Source: Sphingosinicella terrae (lineage in GTDB: Bacteria; Pseudomonadota; Alphaproteobacteria; Sphingomonadales; Sphingomonadaceae). From it: a stretch of DNA of 50,122 nucleotides. The first letter of the stretch is position 1; each line of letters begins with the position of its first letter. Made by a program: the position numbers and the translations under genes. Below are positions 9,193-17,247 of this stretch, in pieces. The stretch covers positions 1-50,122 of the forward strand of contig NZ_QDFY01000019.1 in the NCBI RefSeq assembly GCF_003347635.1. Reading direction: 5' to 3'. The notes beneath the pieces were generated by a model. That model made no database searches and was not told the DNA's origin. It saw nothing but the letters and a program-made list of their open reading frames with translations.

Positions 9193-9280
9193 GGTCCTTC
9201 GATACGGGGCCCTTCGACGCCGCCTGCGGCGGCGCTCAGGACAGGCTTCGACAGGCTCAGCCCCTACTCAGGATGAGCGG
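9193..9280. repeat. dispersed repeat, half A of the GIY-YIG cassette
   Basis: It runs from GGTCCTTCGATACG to TCAGGATGAGCGG and stops six bases before the TTG start of the GIY-YIG frame. An internal hairpin of about 35 bp (GACGCCGCCTGCGGCGGCG region) is extra compared with the copy at 28.9 kb. It also carries TTCGACAGGCTCAGC, the phrase shared by this repeat class. Confidence 0.75.
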
Positions 9281-9314
9281 AGGAGAGAAGCGGCGAGCTC
9301 GAACGGCGGAAGGC

Positions 9315-9767
9315 CTATCCGTCCCCCACGGTCCCGGCGAACTGCTCGAAATCGCGCGCCTCGCGGAAGTCCTTGTAGACCGAGGCGAAGCGTATGTAGG
9401 CGACCGGGTCGAGCGCCTTCAGCCCTTCCATCACCATCTCGCCGATCCGGCTCGACGGCAGCTCGCTTTCGCCGCTCGTCTCGAGCTGGCGCTGGATCGA
9501 GGAAGCGAGCCGCTCGATCCGTTCGGGCGCAACCGGGCGCTTGCGGCAGGCGATGGCAATCGAGCGTTCGAGCTTGGTGCGGTCGAACGGCTCGCGGCGA
9601 TTCTCCGATTTGACGACGATCAGGTCGCGCAGCTGCACCCGCTCGAAGGTGGTGAAGCGGGCGCCGCAATCCTCGCATTGCCGGCGCCGGCGGATGGATG
9701 AGCCGTCCTCGGTGGGACGGCTGTCCTTCACCTGGCTGTTCTCATGGGCGCAGAAGGGACAGCGCAT
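9315..9767 (-). CDS. nrdR: transcriptional repressor NrdR
   Basis: 150 residues. The N-terminal zinc ribbon is clear: [17 protein letters not shown] and [18 protein letters not shown], supplying the four cysteines. An ATP-cone domain follows ([20 protein letters not shown] onward). NrdR senses (d)ATP and represses ribonucleotide reductase genes through NrdR boxes. ATG 9767 starts the conserved MRCPFC; the frame extends 10 codons upstream without support. The start overlaps the glyA stop as ATGA, so it is coupled to glyA. No nrd genes lie in the window. Confidence 0.96.
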   Translation of the reverse strand: MRCPFCAHENSQVKDSRPTEDGSSIRRRRQCEDCGARFTTFERVQLRDLIVVKSENRREPFDRTKLERSIAIACRKRPVAPERIERLASSIQRQLETSGESELPSSRIGEMVMEGLKALDPVAYIRFASVYKDFREARDFEQFAGTVGDG

Positions 9768-11067
9768 CAGCCCTCGTAGATCGGGAAGCGGGCGCACAGG
9801 CCGCGGACGCGCTCGCGCACGCCGGCCTCGACCGGCTGATTGCCGTCATGGCCGTTGGCGCGAATGCCCTCGAGCACGTCGGCGATCATGTCGGCAATGT
9901 CCCGGAACTCGGCGACGCCGAAGCCGCGGGTCGTCCCGGCCGGCGATCCCACCCGGATGCCGCTCGTCTTCATCGGCGGCAGCGGGTCGAACGGCACCGC
10001 ATTCTTGTTGCAGGTGATGCGCGCCCGCTCCAGCGCCTCGTCGGCATCCTTGCCGGTGATGCCGATCGGGGTGAGGTCGACCAGCGCGAGATGGGTGTCG
10101 GTGCCGCCGGCAACGAGATCGGCGCCGCGCTCCTTCAATCGGCCGGCCAGCGCCTTCGAATTGGCGAGCACGGCGCGGGCATAGGATTTGAACTCGGGCT
10201 GCAGCGCCTCGCCGAAGGCGACCGCCTTGGCGGCGATGACGTGCATCAGCGGTCCGCCCTGGAGGCCCGGGAACACGGCCGAGTTGATCTTCTTGGCGAT
10301 CTCCTCGTCGTCGGTCAGCACCATGCCGCCGCGCGGCCCGCGCAGCGTCTTGTGGGTGGTGGTGGTGACGACATGGGCGTGGCCGAAAGGCGTCGGATGC
10401 TCGCCCGCGGCGACCAGGCCGGCGAAATGGGCCATGTCGACCATGAACAGGGCGCCGACCTCGTCGGCGATGGCGCGGAAGCGGGCGAAGTCGATGTGGC
10501 GCGGATAGGCCGAGCCGCCGGTGATGATCAGCTTCGGCCGGTGCTCCTTGGCGAGACGCTCGACCTCGTCGAAGTCGATGAGATGATCGTCGCGGCGGAC
10601 GCCATATTGCACCGCCTTGAACCACTTGCCCGACATGGCCGGGCGAGCGCCGTGGGTGAGGTGACCGCCGGCGTCGAGCGAGAGGCCCATGATGGTGTCG
10701 CCGGGGCTGGTGAGCGCGAGCATGACCGCGCCATTGGCCTGGGCGCCGCTATGCGGCTGAACGTTGACGAAGCCGCAGCCGAACAGCTGCTTGGCCCGCT
10801 CGATCGCAAGATTCTCCACCGAGTCGGACGGCGCGCAGCCCTGATAATAGCGCCGGCCCGGATAGCCCTCGGCATATTTGTTGGTGAGTACCGAGCCTTG
10901 CGCCTCGAGGACGGCGCGCGAGACGATGTTCTCCGAGGCGATCAGCTCGATCTGGTTCTGCTGGCGGTCGAGCTCGGCGGCGATGGCATCGGCGACGGCG
11001 CCGTCGGCCTCCCGCAATGTTTCTGTGAAGAAGCCGTCGGGCTGGACGTCGCTGAGGGGGCGGCTGC

Positions 11068-11071
<4 letters not shown>
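9767..11071 (-). CDS. glyA: serine hydroxymethyltransferase
   Basis: 434 residues, PLP-dependent fold type I. It interconverts serine plus tetrahydrofolate with glycine plus 5,10-methylene-THF, the main source of one-carbon units. Visible are [41 protein letters not shown], the [13 protein letters not shown] region and the PLP lysine in [14 protein letters not shown]. Length is typical (about 420-435). It overlaps rpiB upstream and nrdR downstream by 4 bp each (ATGA), so rpiB-glyA-nrdR is one coupled operon, a common sphingomonad order. Confidence 0.98.
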
Positions 11072-11526
<455 letters not shown>

Positions 11527-11611
11527 GCCGAGTCTCCGCTGTTGGAATTCACGCTTTCCCTAGGGGAGCCGCCCGGGATTCGCCACTGCATATTGCGCTT
11601 GCAGCCCCACC

Positions 11612-11629
11612 CCGACTCATCCTGAGCAG
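11612..11629. repeat. fragment of the dispersed repeat end
   Basis: CCGACTCATCCTGAGCAG matches the terminal sequence CCGCTCATCCTGAG of the repeat at 8.9, 9.2 and 28.9 kb. Only one end remains. It sits in the 174-bp gap upstream of rpiB. Confidence 0.5.
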
Positions 11630-11700
11630 CGGCCGGGCCGGGCCGGGGAGGGCGGGGGAGAGCAGGAACAGGCGAAAGGACGAGCCCAGAAGCTTAAGAA

Positions 11701-12357
11701 ATGGGTCTTACGGTGTCTGCCTCGGACAAAGCAGGGGACGCTGGGTTGGTGGTCGCAAATGTCCAGTGGGCCATAGGGGCTGCGCCGGCAGACTACGGCC
11801 TCATCATCGATCCGCCTCCCACGAGCCTGTGGGCCGCTGCGGTCGGGTTTGCTGTCGTCGCGCTGTTGGTCTTCATCGTGCCCTTCCATCTCGGCGGTGC
11901 ATGGGCCTCGCGGGTGAAGGATGGTCGGGCGATCAGTTCGCCGGGAGCGCGGTCAGGCGCGGGATGGGCTAGTCTCGTCTGGGCTTGCGCGGTCGTGTCC
12001 ATTGTCGCCGAAGACGGCGTGAAGGGGCATTTGGCGTGGCTGGCAGCGATGCTCTATCTCACAGCATTTCTCAGTCTCCGGTCGGGATGGCGCGCCAAGT
12101 TTGCCGAAGCTCCGGAATTGTCGGCTTATGCGGGCATGGTACTTGGTCTGGGCAGCGCCGTCCTCTCCATGGGGCTCGGCTGGTCCTGGCCGCTCATTCT
12201 CGGCCTGTCGCTGTGGATGGTTGTCGTACTCGATCTTGCGGTCCATTCGGATGAGCGCGTGCCGGCCTGGTGGATCCGGTGGCAGGTCGCCTTTGTCCTT
12301 GTCGCCGTTCCTGCCAGTCTCGTCATGAGTTCCAGCGGTCCGGATTGGATCGGGTGA
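11701..12357 (+). CDS. unknown multi-pass membrane protein
   Basis: 218 residues that I do not recognise. Five or six hydrophobic helices are visible: LWAAAVGFAVVALLVFIVPF, then GWASLVWACAVVSIVA, HLAWLAAMLYLTAFLSL, AGMVLGLGSAVLSMGLGWSW, PLILGLSLWMVVVLDLAV and WQVAFVLVAVPASLVM. The first 40 residues are polar, so the N-terminus may protrude or the real start may be further in. No catalytic motif stands out. Its third-base GC is visibly lower than that of its neighbours, hinting at later acquisition. A GGACGAG stretch lies about 20 bases before the ATG, so the ribosome site is weak. It stands alone between rpiB and hemA. Confidence 0.65.
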   Translation: MGLTVSASDKAGDAGLVVANVQWAIGAAPADYGLIIDPPPTSLWAAAVGFAVVALLVFIVPFHLGGAWASRVKDGRAISSPGARSGAGWASLVWACAVVSIVAEDGVKGHLAWLAAMLYLTAFLSLRSGWRAKFAEAPELSAYAGMVLGLGSAVLSMGLGWSWPLILGLSLWMVVVLDLAVHSDERVPAWWIRWQVAFVLVAVPASLVMSSSGPDWIG

Positions 12358-12575
12358 TCGTCGGCATCGCGACAATGGCGCGATGTAGGCAGAGGCGATT
12401 GATGCCCCGCGGCCTGCGGATTCCCGCGCCTGAGCGAGGGCCATGAAACCGCACTATCCCAATCGCGACGATTCATGCCCGTCGGGGCTCGGCGGATCCT
12501 GTGCCTGAAAGGGGCAGCGCGGGGGCGACGTAAACGCAGGGCCCGCGGGATGAACCGATTGTCGGCCGGGGCGAC

Positions 12576-13790
12576 TCAGGCCGCCAGCCGCATCTCCAAC
12601 CGGTCCCAGATCTCGACGAGGGCGTCGGCGAGCTCGCGCATCATCGCCTCGTCATGGGCGGGGCCGGGCGTGAAGCGCAGCCGCTCGGTGCCGCGCGGGA
12701 CCGTCGGATAATTGATCGGCTGGACGTAGACGCCATATTCGGCGAGCAGGATGTCGCTGATCCGCTTGGCCTTGACCGGGTCGCCGACCAGCAGCGGCAC
12801 GATGTGCGTGGTCGAGGGCATGACCGGCAAGTTCGCGTCGGCGAAGATCGCCTTCAGCTTTGCCGCCGAGGCCTGCTGCGACTCGCGTTCCGCCGAGCTC
12901 TGCTTGAGATGGCGAACGCTGGCGAGCGCGCCTGCGACCAGCACGGGCGAGAGCGAGGTAGTGAAGATGAAGCCCGGCGCATAGCTGCGGACCACGTCGA
13001 CGATATTCTTGTCCGCCGAGATATAGCCGCCCATCACGCCGAACGCCTTGCCGAGCGTTCCCTCGATGATGCTGAGGCGGTGGGCGACCTGATCGCGCTC
13101 CGAGATGCCGCCGCCGCGCGCGCCGTACATGCCCACGGCATGGACTTCGTCGAGATAGGTCAGCGCCTCATATTTGTCGGCCAGGTCGCAGATCGCGGCG
13201 ATCGGCGCGACGTCGCCGTCCATCGAATAGACGCTCTCGAAGGCGATCAGCTTGGGTGCGTCGTCAGGCGCCTCGGCGAGCAATTGCTCGAGATGCTCCA
13301 GATCGTTGTGCCGGAACACGCGCTTCTCACAGCCGGAATTGCGGATTCCGGCGATCATCGAGGCGTGGTTGAGCGCGTCGGAGAAGATGATGCAGCCGGG
13401 AAGCAGCTTGCCGATGGTCGACAGCGCCGCCTCGTTGGAGATGTAGCCGGAGGTGAAGAGGAGGGCGGCTTCCTTGCCGTGCAGATCGGCGAGCTCGGCT
13501 TCGAGGTCGATATGATAATGGGTGTTGCCGCTGATGTTGCGGGTACCGCCGGAGCCGGCGCCGACATCGTGCAGCGCCTCCTCCATCGCCTCGATCACCT
13601 TGGGATGCTGGCCCATGGCGAGATAGTCGTTTGAGCACCACACGGTGATCGGCTTCGGCCCGTTATGGCCGGCGAAGCAGCGCGCGTTGGGGAAGGCGCC
13701 CTTGTTGCGCAGGATATCTATGAACACGCGATAGCGGCCCTCGGCGTGAAGCCGCTCGATCGCCTCCGCAAAGATGCGTTGATAGTCCAA
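12576..13790 (-). CDS. hemA: 5-aminolevulinate synthase
   Basis: About 404 residues of the PLP-dependent alpha-oxoamine synthase family. It condenses glycine and succinyl-CoA to 5-aminolevulinate, the first step of haem synthesis in alphaproteobacteria (C4 route). Visible are [55 protein letters not shown] and the PLP lysine in [16 protein letters not shown]. The family N-terminus ([20 protein letters not shown]) is reached only from a TTG at 13790; the frame continues upstream to 14303 as antisense of murI and is not ALAS. It stands alone on the minus strand. Confidence 0.96.
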   Translation of the reverse strand: MDYQRIFAEAIERLHAEGRYRVFIDILRNKGAFPNARCFAGHNGPKPITVWCSNDYLAMGQHPKVIEAMEEALHDVGAGSGGTRNISGNTHYHIDLEAELADLHGKEAALLFTSGYISNEAALSTIGKLLPGCIIFSDALNHASMIAGIRNSGCEKRVFRHNDLEHLEQLLAEAPDDAPKLIAFESVYSMDGDVAPIAAICDLADKYEALTYLDEVHAVGMYGARGGGISERDQVAHRLSIIEGTLGKAFGVMGGYISADKNIVDVVRSYAPGFIFTTSLSPVLVAGALASVRHLKQSSAERESQQASAAKLKAIFADANLPVMPSTTHIVPLLVGDPVKAKRISDILLAEYGVYVQPINYPTVPRGTERLRFTPGPAHDEAMMRELADALVEIWDRLEMRLAA

Positions 13791-13909
13791 AGCCCTCGTC
13801 CCCGTTGCTCGCCGGCCAATATAGGATTTACCCCGTAGAGCGCCAGAGGAAATGCTCGCAAGAGCGGGATTCCCTGCGCTCGGATCGCCGAGGCGGAGAA
13901 AGGTTCCCG

Positions 13910-14713
13910 TCAGCGCTGCAGCGTCTCGATCCGGCAGAGCCCGAATCGGGCAAGGCCGAGGCGGAAGGTCTCCGCCTCCGGAGCGGGCCCGGTGAACAGG
14001 GCGATTCCTTCTCCGGCCGTCTCCGGCCAGCCTTCGTCCCGCATCAGCCAGGCGGTGCGGCGGGCGATGCCGGCATTGCCGTCGACGAATGCGATCGGCC
14101 GCGGCGCCGCCGCCTCGAGCTCCGGCTGAACCAGGGGGAAATGGGTGCATGCGAGGACGATCGTGTCTATCGCCTCGCCGCCCGCCTGCCCCAGCAGGCC
14201 TTCGAGGATCCGGCGGTAGGCGGAAAGCTCGCCCGTCTCGCCGCGCAGCTTGGCCTCCGCCAGTTCGACCAGCTCGGCCGAGCCGTGGCGCAGGACCGTG
14301 CAATCCGCGGCGAAGTCGGCGGCCAAGCGGTCGACATAGGGCTGGACGACCGTCGCTGGCGTCCCCAGCACCCCGATCGACCGGGTCCTCGACAGCGCCG
14401 CCGCCGGCTTGATGGCCGGCACGGTGCCGACGATGGGAAGATCGAGGGCCGCCCGGACCGCGTCGAGAGCGATGGTCGAGGCGGTATTGCAGGCGATGAC
14501 GATCAGCCGCGGATCGTAGCGCTCGACGAGCCGGCCGAGCAAAGCGGGTACCCGCGCCTCGATCTCGGCCGCCTTCCTCGTGCCATAGGGAAAGCCGGCG
14601 CTGTCGGCGGCATAGACGATCGGCGCCTGCGGGAGCAGCGTCCGGATCCCCTCGAGGACGGAGAGGCCGCCGACGCCGGAATCGAAGACGAGCAGGGGCG
14701 CGGAGGGGTGCAT
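13910..14713 (-). CDS. murI: glutamate racemase
   Basis: 267 residues. It makes D-glutamate for peptidoglycan. The two catalytic cysteines are visible in [13 protein letters not shown] and VLACTHFPL, and the N-terminal Asp/Ser motif in [14 protein letters not shown], then [16 protein letters not shown] 14713 gives the normal N-terminus; the reading frame extends to 14830 over the promoter region shared with plsY. It is divergent from plsY-dprA with about 90 bp between them. Confidence 0.96.
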   Translation of the reverse strand: MHPSAPLLVFDSGVGGLSVLEGIRTLLPQAPIVYAADSAGFPYGTRKAAEIEARVPALLGRLVERYDPRLIVIACNTASTIALDAVRAALDLPIVGTVPAIKPAAALSRTRSIGVLGTPATVVQPYVDRLAADFAADCTVLRHGSAELVELAEAKLRGETGELSAYRRILEGLLGQAGGEAIDTIVLACTHFPLVQPELEAAAPRPIAFVDGNAGIARRTAWLMRDEGWPETAGEGIALFTGPAPEAETFRLGLARFGLCRIETLQR

Positions 14714-14831
14714 CCGCGCGCCTGTAGCCCCCCGGCCGGGACCCGGCAAACGCAGTTGCACGGCCTCGGAGCAGCGCTTAACCAAGCCCGACAGGGGACC
14801 GAAGATCATCGCCGACTCTCTCGCCGCCACC

Positions 14832-15416
14832 TTGCTCGCGCTCCTTCTCGGCTATGGGCTGGGATCGATCCCGTTCGGCCTTGTCCTCACCCGCATTGCC
14901 GGGCTCGGCGACGTCCGCGCCATCGGCTCGGGCAATATCGGCGCCACCAACGTCTTGCGGACCGGGCGCAAGGGGCTCGCTGCCGCCACCTTGATCCTCG
15001 ATGCCGCCAAGGGCGCCGCCGCCGTGCTCGTCGCCGCCGCGCTCTGGCCGGAAGCGCCGCCGCTTGCCGCCATCGCCGGGCTCGGTGCCTTTCTCGGCCA
15101 TCTCTACCCGGTCTGGCTCCGCTTCAGCGGCGGCAAGGGCGTGGCGACCCTGATCGGAATCGTCGCCGCGTTGCACTGGCCGGCCGCCTTCGTCTTTGCC
15201 GGCGTCTGGATCCTCATGCTCCTGGCGACGCGCTATTCGTCCGTGGCCGGAATGAGTGCCGCCGTCGCCGCGCCGGTCGCGGCGTGGCTGCTCGGCCGGG
15301 CGGACCTTGCCCCGCTCCTTGCCGGGCTGGCCGCGCTCGTCATCTGGAAGCACCGCGCCAACGTCCGCCGACTCGCGGCCGGCACGGAGCCCAGGGTCGG
15401 GAGCGGCGGCCGCTGA
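14832..15416 (+). CDS. plsY: acyl phosphate:glycerol-3-phosphate acyltransferase
   Basis: At least 194 residues, integral membrane. PlsY transfers the acyl group of acyl phosphate to glycerol 3-phosphate, the first step of phospholipid synthesis. The three conserved loops are visible: [28 protein letters not shown], and [21 protein letters not shown]. No ATG or GTG precedes the first helix. TTG 14832 is the first common start but has no ribosome site and leaves a very short N-terminus. ATC codons at 14805 and 14808 lie 6-9 bases after AGGGGA (14793-14798) and would give a normal-length N-terminus. dprA follows after 1 bp. Confidence 0.92.
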   Translation: MLALLLGYGLGSIPFGLVLTRIAGLGDVRAIGSGNIGATNVLRTGRKGLAAATLILDAAKGAAAVLVAAALWPEAPPLAAIAGLGAFLGHLYPVWLRFSGGKGVATLIGIVAALHWPAAFVFAGVWILMLLATRYSSVAGMSAAVAAPVAAWLLGRADLAPLLAGLAALVIWKHRANVRRLAAGTEPRVGSGGR

Positions 15417-15417
15417 G

Positions 15418-16503
15418 ATGCCGGCGAATGCGGATCAGATCGCGCGGCTTCGCCTGATCCGCTCCGAACAGATTGGCCCCGTCACCTTCGCCCAATTGCT
15501 CGCCCGGTTCGGCTCGGCCCAGGCGGCGCTGGACGCGGTACCGGAGCTGGCGGCGAGGGGCGGCGGCGCAACGCCGCGCCTCGCCACGCGCGAGCAGGTG
15601 GAGCGCGAGGTCGAGCGGGTGGACCGGCTCGGCGCCTATTACCTGTTCCTCGGCGAACCGAATTATCCGCCGCTGCTCGCCGAGACGGAGAGCGCGCCGC
15701 CGGTGCTCGTCGCGATGGGCGCCCCTTCGCTGGCGGCGCGGCAGACGGTGGCGATGGTCGGCGCCCGCAACGCCTCCGCCGCCGCCTGCCGCTTCGCCCG
15801 CCAGCTGGCATGGCAGCTCGGCGAGGCCAAGGCGGTCGTCGCTTCCGGACTGGCGCGGGGCGTCGACACCGCCGCGCACGAAGGCTCGATCGAGACCGGG
15901 ACGATCGCCGTCGTCGCCGGCGGGATCGACATCTTCTATCCTCCGGAGAATGAGGGGCGGCAGCGCGCCATCGCCGAGCGCGGCCTGCTCCTCGCGGAGC
16001 AGCCGCCCGGCCTGGAGCCGCGGGCACGCCATTTTCCCTATCGCAACCGGATCATCGCCGGGATCGCCGCCGGAACGGTCGTCGTCGAAGCGGCGCCCAA
16101 GTCCGGCTCGCTCATCACCGCCCGACAGGCGGCCGAATTCGGGCGCGAGGTGATGGCGGTCCCGGGATCGCCGCTCGATCCGCGGGCGCAGGGCTGCAAC
16201 CTCCTCATCCGCGAGGGGGCCACCTTGATCCAGTCGGCGGAGGACGTGCTCGAGGCGCTCCGGCCGCTCCGGCTGGGGGTGCGCCAGGAGAGGTCGCCCT
16301 ACCGTCCGGCGCCAGCCGGCTGTGATCCCGACGATTTCGCGCGGCGATCGGTCGCCGATCTGCTCGGTCCGACCCCGGTCGCCGTCGACGAGATCGTCCG
16401 TCAGTCCGGCCTGACCGCCTCGGTGGTGCAGTCGGTCCTGCTGGAGCTCGAGCTGGCGGGCCGCCTCGAGCGTCATGCCGGAGGCCGGGTCAGCGCCCCT
16501 TGA
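15418..16503 (+). CDS. dprA: DNA-processing protein DprA
   Basis: 361 residues. DprA binds incoming single-stranded DNA and loads RecA in natural transformation. An N-terminal HhH-like segment (RLIRSEQIGPVTFAQLLARF) is followed by the Rossmann core: VAMVGARNASAAA, VVASGLARGVDTAAHEG, TIAVVAGGIDIFYPPEN, HFPYRNRIIAG and PKSGSLITARQAAEFGREV. A winged-helix C-terminus follows (DLLGPTPVAVDEIVRQSGL). ATG 15418 is one base after the plsY stop, so the two are cotranscribed; the longer frame from 15256 is plsY read out of phase. With the ComM-like gene at 48 kb it suggests a conserved DNA-uptake or recombination capacity. Confidence 0.95.
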   Translation: MPANADQIARLRLIRSEQIGPVTFAQLLARFGSAQAALDAVPELAARGGGATPRLATREQVEREVERVDRLGAYYLFLGEPNYPPLLAETESAPPVLVAMGAPSLAARQTVAMVGARNASAAACRFARQLAWQLGEAKAVVASGLARGVDTAAHEGSIETGTIAVVAGGIDIFYPPENEGRQRAIAERGLLLAEQPPGLEPRARHFPYRNRIIAGIAAGTVVVEAAPKSGSLITARQAAEFGREVMAVPGSPLDPRAQGCNLLIREGATLIQSAEDVLEALRPLRLGVRQERSPYRPAPAGCDPDDFARRSVADLLGPTPVAVDEIVRQSGLTASVVQSVLLELELAGRLERHAGGRVSAP

Positions 16504-16560
16504 GCCCGAGGCGCGGGAGATTGGCATATACGCGCCGCACGGCCGGGGCCGCCGGCACGG

Positions 16561-17133
16561 TCAGCGGCCTGGCCGCTCGGTATCGCGACAGGGCGAATCG
16601 GAGCTTGCCGCATCGCAAAGCACCGCCGATTCGAGATGGCGCTCCGCCCAGCCGGCCTCCGCAGCGGACGGCACGTGCCGGAAGGCGACCTGCAGCACGT
16701 GCAGGTCGGCGGCGCTGGCGAAAGCCCGCAACAGGAATGTTTCCGGCTTTGCGGTCGCGGGATTGAGCGGGCAATCGACGCGGAAGGCGACCTCGCGATG
16801 ATCCGGATGCCGCGAAAAGAGCGGCGCGCTCGTCCTCGCGCCCGGGCAGGCATTGGCAAGCCCGGAGACGAACCCATTCACCCATTGATCCAGGCTCACG
16901 CCCCGCGCGATCGCGCCGGCAAAACGCTGGGTCGTCACCATCTGCGACCAGTCCTGCACCGTCTCGCCGGGCGGTATGCGCTCGACGATCGACGTGCCGC
17001 CTTGTTCGCGCTGGAAGCCGACGACGAGTTCGGGCAGCGGCGACTGGTAGAGCCATTCGTCCGCGCCCTGCGCTCGGGCCGGCGCGGTTACAAATGCGGC
17101 AAGGCCCAATATCCAGACCGGTATGATCTTCAT
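16561..17133 (-). CDS. exported protein of unknown function
   Basis: 190 residues that I cannot place in a family. MKIIPVWILGLAAFVTAPARAQG is a convincing signal peptide ending in ARA-Q. The mature part starts DEWLYQSPLPELVVGFQREQ and has four cysteines, probably two disulphides (ANACPG, RVDCPL, AVLCDA, DSPCRD). The phrase IVERIPPGETVQDWSQMVT resembles small secreted proteins that start with a charge-to-virulence-like beta segment, but this is only an impression. It converges on dprA and is divergent from topA. Periplasmic localisation is likely. Confidence 0.75.
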   Translation of the reverse strand: MKIIPVWILGLAAFVTAPARAQGADEWLYQSPLPELVVGFQREQGGTSIVERIPPGETVQDWSQMVTTQRFAGAIARGVSLDQWVNGFVSGLANACPGARTSAPLFSRHPDHREVAFRVDCPLNPATAKPETFLLRAFASAADLHVLQVAFRHVPSAAEAGWAERHLESAVLCDAASSDSPCRDTERPGR

Positions 17134-17224
17134 GGCGTCCCCCGCTCCCTCAGACTAAGCGCAGCGCGAATCAATGAGGCTTGCGAGCAGGCTTGACGTC
17201 TCCGGCAGGTGCTCACCACCCTAT

Positions 17225-17236
17225 ACGCGTACGCGT
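17225..17236. promoter_or_regulatory. 12-bp perfect palindrome upstream of topA
   Basis: ACGCGTACGCGT is fully self-complementary and ends 11 bases before the topA ATG, directly before the ribosome site AAAGG. It could be an operator or a methylation-sensitive site; no regulator is suggested by the sequence. Confidence 0.3.
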
Positions 17237-17247
17237 GAAAGGTAGAC

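Larger units (their letters stand above)
8861..9280 (-). mobile_element. putative GIY-YIG cassette bounded by inverted copies of a dispersed repeat
   Basis: The GIY-YIG reading frame (8913-9187) lies exactly between two inverted repeat halves, 8861-8912 and 9193-9280, whose outer ends are CCGCTC[A/G]TCC[T/C]GAG. The unit is about 420 bp and occupies the place where the trmJ start should be. The same halves occur back to back without cargo at 28864-28966. No target-site duplication is evident. That this is a mobile unit is inference from architecture. Confidence 0.45.

Noticed and set aside
12358-12575. Small gene in the gap before hemA
   Set aside because: Short frames only, no ribosome site with a coherent protein, and no RNA-like structure that I could see.
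12576-14303. 575-residue hemA with a long N-terminal extension
   Set aside because: The extension is antisense to murI and has random-looking Arg-rich composition; ALAS homology starts at TTG 13790.
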